A stretch of DNA of 12,996 bases from contig CALASN010000043.1 in NCBI GenBank assembly GCA_937888735.1, positions 1 to 12,996 on the forward strand, given 5' to 3'. This document shows, piece by piece, positions 1 to 9,400 of the stretch. The translations under genes and the position numbers were made by a program. How positions within the stretch are numbered: the stretch's first letter is position 1; each line of letters starts with the position of its first letter. This DNA comes from UBA5499 sp002426275. GTDB taxonomy: Bacteria; Bacillota; DTU084. A model generated the notes under the pieces. The model was not told the origin of the DNA and made no database searches. It worked only from the letters and a program-made list of their open reading frames with translations.

Positions 1-148
1 ACGGTGAGGCTAAATTTTTTCATCAGACAGACCTACAGTTACTTGACGCGACCATGATTTTACGACAATTTGACATTCCCTGGGGAAAGAGGTAGACTTT
101 AAATTGACTATTTAGTAACGAAGTTGTAACAACAGGCGCGTTTATAAA
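1..148. other. Upstream non-coding region
   Basis: No coding sequence is supported here. The stretch holds a T6 run at 15-20 and three copies of TTGAC at 43-47, 70-74 and 104-108, the second of which is the -35 box of the best promoter candidate. Nothing shows which gene lies further upstream. Confidence 0.5.
70..98 (+). promoter_or_regulatory. Candidate sigma-A promoter for the MATE/M20/M1 gene cluster
   Basis: TTGACA at 70-75 is a perfect -35 box. It is followed after 17 bases by TAGACT at 93-98, which matches 4 of 6 positions of the -10 consensus. Transcription would start near 105, giving a leader of roughly 60 bases. A second, weaker pair (TTGACT at 104-109 with TAACAA at 127-132) lies downstream. 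This was found by eye only. Confidence 0.4.
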
Positions 149-155
149 GTGAGGA
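149..155 (+). promoter_or_regulatory. Shine-Dalgarno site that sets the MATE start at 164
   Basis: GTGAGGA at 149-155 is a good ribosome binding site with 8 bases before the GTG at 164. The first GTG in this frame (149) is the first three bases of that site, and nothing SD-like lies upstream of 149. Initiation at 164 is therefore much more likely. Confidence 0.65.
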
Positions 156-163
156 CTTTTTCT

Positions 164-1540
164 GTGATTGAGGAAAATTCTGCTGGGAAATTGCGGCGTC
201 AGGTGTTCAGACTCACCTGGCCGGCTTTCATTGAGCTATTTATGGCAACCCTTTTCGGAATGGGAGATATGATCATGGTGGGGCGGGTTGGGCCTGCGGC
301 AATAGCCTCCATCGGACTGACCAACCAGCCTTTTATGTTATTGCTGTCCATATTTTCCGCGGTAAACGTGGGCGCTACCACTCTGGTGGCCTGGAGGATC
401 GGAGCTGGACGGATTAAGGAAGCCAAGGAAGTCACAAGGCAAGTCATTGTCGTTAATATGTTTTTGGGCCTGGCAGTCAGCTTCTTGGGATATATCGCGG
501 CTCCCAAGATTATCAGGTTTATGGGCGCGAACGCGGATACATATGCCGACGCCCTGGTTTATTTTCAGATCGTGGCCGGAGGGTTGTTCTTTCAGGCAGT
601 TACCCTGGGCGTCACCGCCTGCCTGCGGGGGGCGGGAGAGACGAAGATCCCCATGCTCTACAATGTGGGCAGCAATATTGTGGATCTTTGCGCCAATTAT
701 GTGCTAATCTATGGTAAACTTGGCTTTCCTAGATTGGGCGTGAAAGGCGCCGCCCTTTCCACCACTTGGTGCCGGGCTTTAGCCTGTTTTGTGGCCTTAT
801 GTGTGCTGTTCGCCTGGAGCAAGTCCGCCTTGAGCATGAAGTTTAAGCTCAAATTTCGCTTTAACTGGGACGTCTTCCGCCGGGTTTTTAAGATTGGCCT
901 TCCGTCTGCCGGCGAGCAGTTTGTCATTCATAGCGGCTTGATGCTCTTCACCAGGCTGGTGGCTGGTCTGGGAACGAAGATTTATGCCGCGCATCAGATT
1001 GGCATCAACATCAGCGGCCTGACTTTTTCGCCTGGCATGGCCTTTGGCGTGGCTGCCACAACGCTGGTTGGACAGAGCTTGGGCGCCGGTGACGAAGCCC
1101 GAGCCCAAGCGTACTCCAACGTCGTTCATCATTTGGCCATCTGCGTGGGCTGCTTTGTGGGTTTGATTTTCATCTTGTTTTCACATCAATTGGCTTGGCT
1201 TTACACTGCGGACTTGGCTGTCATCTCCATGGCTGGCGCTGTGCTCAAACTTTTGGCTTTAGCCCAGCCCGGGCAAGCCACGCAGTTGTCCCTGGCCGGA
1301 GCTTTGCGGGGCGCTGGGGATACGGTCTATCCTCTCTACTCTTCTGTGGTGGGAATCTGGGGAGTGCGGGTGGTGGTGGCGTATCTGTTCGTGCGCGTCT
1401 TCCGCTGGGGCCTAATTGGCGCCTGGGTGGCTTTGGCTTTGGATCAGTATGTGCGCTCCGTTGTGGTCTACCTGCGCTTCCGTTCCGGAAAGTGGAAAGA
1501 GATAAGTAGGCGGGAGCGGATGCGGAAGCGGCAGCTGTAA
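164..1540 (+). CDS. MATE-family multidrug/metabolite efflux transporter
   Basis: Probable inner-membrane antiporter of the multi antimicrobial extrusion (MatE, NorM/DinF-like) family, which exports drugs or metabolites using a sodium or proton gradient. From the GTG at 164 it is 458 residues, the usual family length, with about twelve hydrophobic segments. Family features visible in both halves include the early FRLTWPAFIELFM segment, a GMGDMIMVGRVGPAAIA block, the loop with CLRGAGETKIPM, and its second-half counterpart ALRGAGDTVYPL. The paired 'LRGAG-T' loops reflect the internal two-fold repeat of MATE proteins. The C-terminus ends in a basic, Arg/Lys-rich tail on the expected cytoplasmic side. 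It is the first gene of a five-gene plus-strand run, 42 bases before the next start. Family assignment is strong. The substrate cannot be inferred, and a function related to the downstream amidohydrolase is only a possibility. Confidence 0.93.
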   Translation: MIEENSAGKLRRQVFRLTWPAFIELFMATLFGMGDMIMVGRVGPAAIASIGLTNQPFMLLLSIFSAVNVGATTLVAWRIGAGRIKEAKEVTRQVIVVNMFLGLAVSFLGYIAAPKIIRFMGANADTYADALVYFQIVAGGLFFQAVTLGVTACLRGAGETKIPMLYNVGSNIVDLCANYVLIYGKLGFPRLGVKGAALSTTWCRALACFVALCVLFAWSKSALSMKFKLKFRFNWDVFRRVFKIGLPSAGEQFVIHSGLMLFTRLVAGLGTKIYAAHQIGINISGLTFSPGMAFGVAATTLVGQSLGAGDEARAQAYSNVVHHLAICVGCFVGLIFILFSHQLAWLYTADLAVISMAGAVLKLLALAQPGQATQLSLAGALRGAGDTVYPLYSSVVGIWGVRVVVAYLFVRVFRWGLIGAWVALALDQYVRSVVVYLRFRSGKWKEISRRERMRKRQL

Positions 1541-1566
1541 TTGACCTCGGGCTCTTTGAATGCCCT

Positions 1567-1573
1567 GGAGAGG
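1567..1573 (+). promoter_or_regulatory. Shine-Dalgarno site that sets the M20 amidohydrolase start at 1583
   Basis: GGAGAGG at 1567-1573 lies 9 bases before the ATG at 1583. The frame is also open from a TTG at 1541 directly after the MATE stop, but that codon has no comparable site. A start at 1583 also places the metal-ligand cysteine at residue 103, as in characterised M20D enzymes. Confidence 0.7.
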
Positions 1574-1582
1574 TGTGTTGAG

Positions 1583-2779
1583 ATGTTGCTTAAGGATCTG
1601 GTCGCGCGCGAGAAGAAAACCATCGTCTCCTGGCGGAGACAGATTCATCAATATCCGGAATTAGGATTTCAGGAACTCCGCACCAGCCGCTTGGCGGCGC
1701 AGCTGCTCGCTGAATTCGGTTATGAAGTGCGGACCGGTTTGGGCGGAACGGGAGTGGTGGGTCTGCTCACGCCGGAGGGCGCGGCGGGGAAGCCGGCTGT
1801 GGCTTTGCGCGCTGATATGGACGCTCTGCCCATAGAAGAAGAGAACCAGGTTGCCTACAGATCCCGGCGGCCGGGGATCATGCACGCCTGCGGTCACGAC
1901 GGGCATACGGCCTGCCTGCTTGGCGCAGCCAAAGTTTTGGCGCAAAGCAAAGGGCAATTGCACTCTCCGGTGCTGGTGCTCTTTCAGCCGGCGGAAGAGC
2001 GCTTGGGCGGCGCCAGAGAAGTTTTGGCGGCGGGACTTTTGCGGCAATACAAAATCAAGGAAATCTTCGGCCTGCATCTTTGGCCGGGCGTGCCCAAAGG
2101 GAAAGTCGGCCTGCGGGCGGGAGCGGTGATGGCGGGAGGCGTTGATTTTAAACTTAGGATTTTGGGACAGAATGCCCATGCCGCGGAGCCGCAGAACGCA
2201 GCCGACGCCATTGTGGCCGGAGCCGCAGTGATCCAAGCGTTGCAGGCCATCGCCAGCAGATTCGTGGATCCTCTAAAGCCTGTGGTTGTATCTGTGGGCA
2301 TTTTTCAGGCCGGGGAGATCGCCAATGTCATCGCAGGCAGCGCCGAGCTGTCCGGCACCGCCAGAACAGCGGACAAAGAGGTTTACCGGCAATTGCCGGC
2401 TCTGCTGGAGAGGGTGATCAAAAATACGTTGGCAGTTTACGGCGCAGAGGCAGCTCTGGAGATCAAGTGCGGATATCCGGTGACCGAGTCCGCTCCTGCC
2501 AGCGTGCGCAAGGTGGAGCGGGCGGTGGAAATTGCTTTCGGCGCAGACGCCGTTTACCATCTGGATCACGCTTTCATGAGCAGCGAGGATTTTTCTTATT
2601 ACCTGCAGCAAGTGCCGGGAGCTTATTTCTTTCTGGGAACGGGGCCGGAGAGGAAGCTCCATCAGAGCGCTTATGATTTCGATGAGGAGCTGCTAGCCCG
2701 GGGAGCGGAGCTGCTGGCGCAAATAGCCGTAGAGGCCGCAAATCAGCAGGATTCCCAGGGCGATTGTCGAAATAAATAA
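1583..2779 (+). CDS. M20D-family amidohydrolase (N-acyl-amino acid / IAA-amino acid hydrolase type)
   Basis: Cytoplasmic metal-dependent amidohydrolase of the M20D group (IAA-amino acid hydrolase, hippurate hydrolase, N-acyl-L-amino acid amidohydrolase), which cleaves N-acyl or conjugated amino acids. From the ATG at 1583 it is 398 residues, normal for the family. Motifs in order are HQYPELGFQE near residue 20, ALRADMDALPIEE, HACGHDGHTA with Cys103 and His105, PAEE with Glu138/Glu139, GLHLWP with His165, and a C-terminal His360 in KLHQSAYDF. Cys103, His105, Glu139, His165 and His360 fit the expected di-metal site, so the enzyme should be active. The lid or dimerisation domain lies between about residues 180 and 290. 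No signal peptide is seen. It sits between the MATE exporter and the M1 peptidase, 42 bases from each. The exact substrate (acetyl-amino acid, hippurate, diaminopimelate derivative or other) is not resolvable from sequence. Confidence 0.93.
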   Translation: MLLKDLVAREKKTIVSWRRQIHQYPELGFQELRTSRLAAQLLAEFGYEVRTGLGGTGVVGLLTPEGAAGKPAVALRADMDALPIEEENQVAYRSRRPGIMHACGHDGHTACLLGAAKVLAQSKGQLHSPVLVLFQPAEERLGGAREVLAAGLLRQYKIKEIFGLHLWPGVPKGKVGLRAGAVMAGGVDFKLRILGQNAHAAEPQNAADAIVAGAAVIQALQAIASRFVDPLKPVVVSVGIFQAGEIANVIAGSAELSGTARTADKEVYRQLPALLERVIKNTLAVYGAEAALEIKCGYPVTESAPASVRKVERAVEIAFGADAVYHLDHAFMSSEDFSYYLQQVPGAYFFLGTGPERKLHQSAYDFDEELLARGAELLAQIAVEAANQQDSQGDCRNK

Positions 2780-2821
2780 AGGTTGGTTTCTAAATGCCTT
2801 GACTGAAAGTGAGGGCTCGGA

Positions 2822-5614
2822 ATGGTGAAAAAATTCCTGCTGGCGGCCGGCATCTTTTTGCTCGGCTTCTCCGCGCTGGCAGAAGTAAGTCATTACAAAC
2901 TGGATGTGGAACTGAACGATCGGACTAGACAGATTTCAGGGACCGCCACTGTGGATTACATAAATCGCAGCGCTGAACCACTGGATGCGGTTTACTTCCG
3001 CCTGCCTGCAAATTTGGGCCGTCAGAGCAATCCTAAGCTGGCGAAATTATGGAACGATTCGGGTTACCTCCATGGTTTTGAGCCGTCCTGGACTGAGATC
3101 GGCAAAGTCACAGACGGGGCTGGCGCAGCCTTGAACTACGCCTATGAGGACGCCCTGCCCATCGCTCAGAGGTATTCTCTGGCCAAAGGTTTTGTGAAAG
3201 TGCAGCTTCCCTCTCCTCTGGAGCCGGGAAGCAGACAGGCGCTGGTGCTGCATTTCACCACCCAGGTGCCGGAGCGGTTGGGAGACGAAGGCTATGACGA
3301 CGGCGTCTACACTTGGCGCTTCGGTTGGTATCCCCTGGAGCGGGAAATAGTCGACGGCAAGTGGGATAACGGTATGAGGGAAGCGGTCGCCACCTATGAG
3401 CTGAATTTCACCGTGCCGCCGGGCGTGGAGGTTCTGGCCGGAGGCCTGGAAGGCCAGCTGCGGACGGAAAGGTTACGCGAAGTCTATACTGGCAAAAGCC
3501 TCATCCGGCAGCGTTCTTTGCCTATTGTGCTCACCGCACGCCATACCTCTGCCACTTGGCAGGGAACCGGGATTGCCGTAAAGTCGTACTTTTTGCCCGG
3601 CCATGAGCGGCTGGGAACGCTTTTGCCCAAGCTGGCGGCCAGAATTCTCCGGGATTATCAGGAGCACTACGGCCCTTATCCCTATAAAGAATTGGATATA
3701 GTAGAACATTCCGGGCAAGGCGTGGGCATGTCCGCCGACGGGATAGTGCTTTTGCCCACGGATGTTTATAAATATCCGGATTTAATCATTCCCGGCCTTT
3801 ACGATCGGATGATGGAGGGGCTTTTGGCCCACGAAATCGCCCATCATTATTGGGGAATCGGGATCGGCATGGACCTTGACGCGGAAAACTGGCTCAGCGA
3901 AGGTTTTGCGGAATATCTTTCCATCTCCTATTTCGAGCGCTGCTACGGCGCGGAAGGCAATAACCTCTTCGACGGCAAGGATACCCTTTTGGGGGGGCTA
4001 ATGAGCTATTGGCTGGGCGAGCAAAACTATCGGAAAAATAGCGAGTGGGGATACCTGTCCGCCTATCGGGCGGATATGGACGAAGCCATTGTGAAGCCTT
4101 CCCGAGAGGTTAAATATCAAAACACGGTTAGCAATCGGATTTATCAAAAAGGCTACCTGGTGCTCAGAGCCTTGGAAGACCTGGTGGGGCTGGAGCAGAT
4201 GGAGGATATTTTGCGGCAGGCCTATCGCGAATACGGGCAGAATCCCGCCATGAGCGTGAACGATTTAAAACAAATCGCGCAAAAGGTAACCGGCCAGTCT
4301 TTGGAAAAGTATTTTCAAAGCTGGCTCTATAATGATTATCAGTGGACTGATTACGCTGTTCGTTCCCTGAAAAGCAACTTCAAAGGAGACGCTTGGCAGA
4401 CGGAGGTCGTGGTGGAACGGAAAGGCGATAACGTCCAGCCGGTGACTGTGCGGGCCAGCTGCCAGGACGGCACTGCGCACCAGGTGCGCTGGTCCGGGGA
4501 GCAAACCCGCCAGACGCTCACGTTCCAGACCGCCTCTAAAGTGGAGCGGGTGGAGATCGATCCGGATCAGATGCTTTTGGACGTTGACAGGCTGAACAAC
4601 AGCCAACCTAAAAAAGTGATCTGGACCATGGATAACGATGTGTCTTTGGACAGTTACGTTATGCGTTACTTTCCCGGCATTGTCCCAGGCGACGTTTTAG
4701 GCGGCAGCGTCGATTCTTACGCCATGGGCTTTGGTCTCAGCGGCAGAGTGCGCAATAATTTTCTCGTGGACGCTTTTCAAATCTATCCCCAGGATCCGGA
4801 GAATGGAAACAGATATCCGCTGCGCGGCGCGCAGTTCTCTTATGCCCAAGGCCGTTCATTTTCGGCCGGCGGCTCCTATCTGGAAGCTTTGGGGGATAAG
4901 AGCGGCCTCTTGTCTGTGGGCTATAGCGTTTGGCGTCCTGTGGATATCGGCCAGAGCGGCACTTATTGGCATCCGGTCCATAATTTCAGCGCGGCCGTGC
5001 TTGAGGAGGAGATTTCGGGCTCCAAGGACCGAACCTGGCAGCTGTCCTATACCAGGGATGATTCCTTGAAGTTTGCCATGATCAACGCCTTTACCGTCCT
5101 TGGTTACGGCGACGGCAGCAGGGCAGGCGCCTGGGACTGGCTGAAAATCTCCCGTCCAGGCAGGAATACCATTTTAGCTACGGCCGCTAACTACAGCGCC
5201 TCTCGCGGACTCTCTTCCGATTATGGATTTGCCTTGGGCTTGAATTCTTTTCCCTTGGAGGTAGGGCATTTTCGCGCCGGAGCCACTGCACAGCTGGTGG
5301 CGCCGCTTTTGCAGCAGCAGGAAGGACACTTCATGTATGGGACGCTGTTCGAGGATATCGAGGCCATGCTTTACCTTGAAGCTGGCGGCGTCTGGGATGA
5401 TCCGGCACAAAGGAGCAATTCTTACCGGGTAGGCGGCGGAGCGGAGATCACCTTTGGCTTCGCGATGGGCGATCTTTCGGGAAGCGCTTCCCCCGTTGGC
5501 CTCACCATTGGCATTGCCGCGCCGATCTGGAGCGCCGCTGGGAGGATGCCCAGGGGAGCTAACGTTTACTTCGAAGTGGGTATGAGATATTTCCGCACTT
5601 ACTTGGGAATTTAA
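2822..5614 (+). CDS. Secreted M1-type zinc metallopeptidase with C-terminal outer-membrane barrel-like domain
   Basis: A 930-residue exported protein. The ATG at 2822 follows AGTGAGGG at 2808-2815 with 6 bases spacing. Residues 1-20 form a signal peptide with an ALA cleavage site before EVSHY. An N-terminal beta domain (about 21-215) leads into a gluzincin catalytic domain with the zinc site HEIAH (His337, Glu338, His341), then 18 residues, then Glu360 in SEGFAEY. Tyr441 in the YQKG block fits the M1 catalytic tyrosine. The exopeptidase motif (GxMEN, or GMEYPG in many bacterial members) reads GVGMSADG at 300-307, so the glutamate that holds the substrate amino terminus is Ser304. A classical aminopeptidase activity is therefore doubtful. 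Residues from about 610 to 930 are Gly/Tyr/Phe-rich alternating strands resembling an Omp85/surface-antigen barrel. This would place the peptidase at the outer membrane, if the barrel reading is right. The gene ends 1 base before truA. A G7 run at 3991-3997 lies within the coding sequence. Confidence 0.85.
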   Translation: MVKKFLLAAGIFLLGFSALAEVSHYKLDVELNDRTRQISGTATVDYINRSAEPLDAVYFRLPANLGRQSNPKLAKLWNDSGYLHGFEPSWTEIGKVTDGAGAALNYAYEDALPIAQRYSLAKGFVKVQLPSPLEPGSRQALVLHFTTQVPERLGDEGYDDGVYTWRFGWYPLEREIVDGKWDNGMREAVATYELNFTVPPGVEVLAGGLEGQLRTERLREVYTGKSLIRQRSLPIVLTARHTSATWQGTGIAVKSYFLPGHERLGTLLPKLAARILRDYQEHYGPYPYKELDIVEHSGQGVGMSADGIVLLPTDVYKYPDLIIPGLYDRMMEGLLAHEIAHHYWGIGIGMDLDAENWLSEGFAEYLSISYFERCYGAEGNNLFDGKDTLLGGLMSYWLGEQNYRKNSEWGYLSAYRADMDEAIVKPSREVKYQNTVSNRIYQKGYLVLRALEDLVGLEQMEDILRQAYREYGQNPAMSVNDLKQIAQKVTGQSLEKYFQSWLYNDYQWTDYAVRSLKSNFKGDAWQTEVVVERKGDNVQPVTVRASCQDGTAHQVRWSGEQTRQTLTFQTASKVERVEIDPDQMLLDVDRLNNSQPKKVIWTMDNDVSLDSYVMRYFPGIVPGDVLGGSVDSYAMGFGLSGRVRNNFLVDAFQIYPQDPENGNRYPLRGAQFSYAQGRSFSAGGSYLEALGDKSGLLSVGYSVWRPVDIGQSGTYWHPVHNFSAAVLEEEISGSKDRTWQLSYTRDDSLKFAMINAFTVLGYGDGSRAGAWDWLKISRPGRNTILATAANYSASRGLSSDYGFALGLNSFPLEVGHFRAGATAQLVAPLLQQQEGHFMYGTLFEDIEAMLYLEAGGVWDDPAQRSNSYRVGGGAEITFGFAMGDLSGSASPVGLTIGIAAPIWSAAGRMPRGANVYFEVGMRYFRTYLGI

Positions 5615-5615
5615 G

Positions 5616-6365
5616 ATGCGCAATCTGAAGCTTGTGATTGAATTTGACGGTTCCCGCTTTCACGGCTCCCAAAGGCAGGCTGAGGCAAAAGAGCCTACAG
5701 TTCAGGGAGTGATGGAGAAACGCTTAGCTAAACTTTTGGGCGTGCGGGTTCCCATTGTCTTTTCCGGACGCACGGATGCGGGGGTTCACGCCTTAGGGCA
5801 GGTCGTGAATTTTAAACTTGATTCCACTATTACTATTCCCACAGCGCGCTTTCCTTTGGCGTACGGCAGCCTTCTGCCGCCGGAGATCGGCATTCTCTCC
5901 TGTGAGGAAGCGCCGCTTGATTTTCACGCCCGCTTTTCCGCCCGGGGGAAGACGTACCGTTATCTCATTCTCCTGGGCAGTTCTGTTTTTTGGCGGCACA
6001 GGGCCTGGCAAGTGAAGCGGGAGTTTGACGTTGACTCGATGCGGCAGGCGGCTGCTTTGCTGTCGGGAGAGCATGACTTTTCCAGCTGGCGCGCTCAAGG
6101 CTCCGGCCAGGGCCCTGCGGCGAGGGATCTGAAGCTCACTGTCCGGCCGGTTGAGCTTGCCGGCTACAGGCTGCTTGCCATTGAAGCGGCTGCCACAGGG
6201 TTTCTGTATAAGATGGTGCGGAACCTCGTGGGCACGCTGGCTGCGGCAGGCGAAGGCAAGCTTACGCTTTCAGACGTAGAGGAGCTTCTGCTCTGCCGCG
6301 ACAGAACTCTGGCGCCTCCCACGGCGCCCGCCTGCGGTCTTTACCTGGTGAAAGTAGATTATTAA
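5616..6365 (+). CDS. truA: tRNA pseudouridine(38-40) synthase TruA
   Basis: Cytoplasmic enzyme that converts uridines 38-40 in the anticodon arm of many tRNAs to pseudouridine. The protein has 249 residues, normal for bacterial TruA. The opening LVIEFDGSRFHGSQRQ is the family N-terminus. The catalytic aspartate is Asp54 in FSGRTDAGVHALGQV, and the later conserved blocks FHARFSARGKTYRY, GEHDFSSWRAQGS and GFLYKMVRNLVGTL are all present. The ATG at 5616 comes one base after the stop of the M1 peptidase gene, and its weak Shine-Dalgarno site (GGGA at 5605-5608) lies within the end of that gene, so translation is probably coupled. The 71-base gap to the next gene has no obvious terminator. The gene is a housekeeping gene and gives no clue to the role of its neighbours. 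Confidence 0.97.
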   Translation: MRNLKLVIEFDGSRFHGSQRQAEAKEPTVQGVMEKRLAKLLGVRVPIVFSGRTDAGVHALGQVVNFKLDSTITIPTARFPLAYGSLLPPEIGILSCEEAPLDFHARFSARGKTYRYLILLGSSVFWRHRAWQVKREFDVDSMRQAAALLSGEHDFSSWRAQGSGQGPAARDLKLTVRPVELAGYRLLAIEAAATGFLYKMVRNLVGTLAAAGEGKLTLSDVEELLLCRDRTLAPPTAPACGLYLVKVDY

Positions 6366-6421
6366 ATCTTTCCAAAAGGATAAAATAAGCCGGAAAGCGA
6401 ATATTATAAGGTATTCAGTTT

Positions 6422-6430
6422 GGGGGGGAG
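6422..6430 (+). promoter_or_regulatory. G7-tract ribosome binding site of the large outer-membrane protein gene
   Basis: GGGGGGGAG at 6422-6430 precedes the GTG start at 6437 by 6 bases. The seven-G run makes an unusual Shine-Dalgarno site. Slippage within it would change the distance or strength of the site without changing the protein. An AT-rich stretch at 6402-6407 (TATTAT) could be a -10 box, but no matching -35 was found. Confidence 0.5.
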
Positions 6431-6436
6431 AGACTA

Positions 6437-9400
6437 GTGAACAGGTGGACGTGCGCTTTGCTGTTATTGCTGCCCTGTCAGGCCTTCGCCGCAGGGTATA
6501 GCACCAGCATCGGCGATTCCGATATTATGATTTCCGGGCAGAAAACAATCTCCTATCGCTATGCCTTTGCCCTTGGCAACCAGAAAAGATTTAGCGGCGA
6601 TAATTATCTGAGCTTGGGCGGCACCATTGATAACCAGAGCACATTTCTCACCATCAATGGCACGGTGCCGGATAAATTTTCCATCGTAGGTACGCTCTCC
6701 GACGGCACCTATATGGGAAGTCAGGCTAACATCGAGATTAAAGCCAAAAATCTGGGGCTTTATTTGGGTGATATCTCCGCTAATCTCTCCGGCGGAGAAT
6801 TCGGAAGCTTCAATAAAAGTCTCAACGGAATCAAGGCGGAAGGGGATTGGGGAAAAACCAAATTCACTCTGATCACTTCCCAACTGCAGAGCCAGTCCAA
6901 AACCGAAACTTTCCAGGGCAACGGCACCACCGGCCCTTACAGGCTTGAATATGGTTATGAGATCATAGAGGGCAGCGAGACCGTAAAGGTAGACGGAAAA
7001 GTGCAGCTGCGCAATCAGGATTATTATTTCAGCGGCGACTCGCTTTATTTCTATAAGTTTTTATACAACAGCAATACCATTCAGATCAGCTATGAGTACA
7101 GCCAGATTTTCAATCTCAATCCCGGCACTCTTTCCGGCTTTCGCGGCACCACTCAGATCGGCGATAAAATCTCCCTGGGCACAACGGTCTTTCGCCAGAC
7201 CACGAATAAGTATGCAACCGGAGCCGTCTACCGCGGCCTGGATACCTATGACAGGGCGGAATTTGAAGCAGCAGCGAACGGGGAGAACGGGGAAGGCGGC
7301 TATACTTTCCAGGTGCAGTATTGGCCGCTGATCGATAACAGCGATTCTCCGGTGACGGTTTATATCTATACCAACGATCCAGCAACTCCCGCAAAGTACT
7401 GGTCCAATCAGTATAATCAATATACTCAGGAGCCCGGCGATAACGTGACTGTGGTTTCTGCCAAAGGCTTGGTGACGCTGAAGGATCTGCGGGAAATGGA
7501 GGATCATAAGGAAGAGATCAGCCGGGTTGAGGTTGAATACTATTACCAGATCAGTTTTCCCAAGACTTATGCCGAGACGTACAGTGAAGAGCGTTTGCCC
7601 AGTGATACGGGAGACGGTTATTTGAGCTTTCCTTTCAGCCAGACTCCTCAGCAAGAGGAACGAGTGTACGGCAAAGCTTATCTGGAATACACGCCGGTCG
7701 CTGGGACGAAGAAGACCGCCAATTTATATGCCGACGATTTCAAGGAAGAGCAGGGTGCGGTGCTGATCAAAAAAAGCATCTTCGGCGACGTTTCACCTGA
7801 ACAGATCAAAGAAATCGCGCTGACTTTTTTCTATATCCTGCCCACTGATCCAGAGGCTGAAGCCGACTACCGGGCCAACACCACCGTGGTGACGCTGGAC
7901 GCCCGGGCGCAGCTGACCCCACGCATCGCCCTGCAGGGCGAGGTTGGCTTCAGCAGCGGCAACCGCAGCGCTGACGAGCTTTACTTTGCGAAGACGTTGG
8001 ATAAAGAGTTCATGTTAGCCAATGGCGCCTTGGAAGAGAACGGCAGCTTTTGGTTTCTCTATTTGAGCCGTTTTCAAGGGACGAATAGATTTCCTTTGCC
8101 TGTAGAGCCCATGAGCGAGACCATCTCTTTGCGAAAAACCAGCGGCACAACGACTACGCTGATGCGTGGCGTTGATTACCAGCTGGATTACTCCACGGGA
8201 GAGATCGTGCTTGGGGAAAAAGCTTCTGATATTATCAATGATCCCGCCTTCGATTCCATCACCATCCAGTATAAGTATTTGGATGAGGAAGCCATCAAGA
8301 ACGAGGGCGACGTGGTGACGGGCTTGGGAGCGATCGTGGGTGGAACCGCTAATTTTGATAAGGCTTCTTTCAATGTGAACTGGCGCACTTTGGGCAGAAA
8401 TTTCAACCCTTTGGGCATGGACCGCAGCGCGGGCTACGGCAGCAAGGAGCTGTCCAGATTGACAGCCGGCGTTACCTTGCGCCCCGCAAGCTACCTGCAG
8501 CTCAGCAGCAATGTTAACCGCAGCGAAAACGTGAATGTGGTTAAACAAAGCGAAGACAGCGAAGATCTTTATACGGAAAACAATCAAATCAATAATGAGA
8601 TGAGGCTAAGCGTGCCGGGCTGGCCGTCGCTGACGCTAGCCAACAGCAGAAGCCTGGCACCAGACTCCGACAGAATAAGCAACTCCATCACCACCAATTA
8701 TAACTGGAAGATCTTCAACTTCACGGCTAAAGTCGGGGCCTCGGATTATCAGTATGAAGTAGAAAGCGGCGATGTGCGCAAAGCCTACCAACAAAATACC
8801 CTGGAGCGGAAATTTACGGTAGCAGCTAGGCCCAGCAGCAAGTTCAGCAGCAGTTACACTTTTCTCAACTCCATTCAGGGGACCCAAAAAGATACCACCA
8901 CAAATACCACCAGCGATTCGCACGACCTGTCCTTGGAATATAGACCAAGCACAAGGCTCACATTGGGCGGCGGCTATAACGTCCAGGTATTAGGTAGCGG
9001 GATGAATATCCAGAGGGGGAACCTGAACTTCACCAACACTGTGTCCGCTAAAACCACCTTGCGTGGAAATATTACCCGCACAATGGATCCCAGCTCCTAT
9101 TACGGCGGGTCCGTCTCAGATTACGGCAATATTTCCTGGGATTATAATTATACGACGCATTTAGGTTTTGGCACCAGTTTGTATCTGAGCAATAACGTCT
9201 ATGGCAACGGCTCTTTTTCCAGGTATGGGGAAGTGAAAGGGAGCGTGAAATACAGGCCTCAGCTCTCATCACTGAAGCAGAAAGATGCGCTGCTTACCTG
9301 GACAAACTCCTACCGGCCGTCGGCATATTTCACTATCAGCACTACCACACCCCAGGCTACGCCCACGGAGAGTCAGACGGCAAGCAGCTCCTTGACGCTT

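Noticed and set aside
6366..6384. Terminator after truA (TTTCC-AAAA-GGA)
   Set aside because: The stem is only three or four base pairs and is not followed by a T run.
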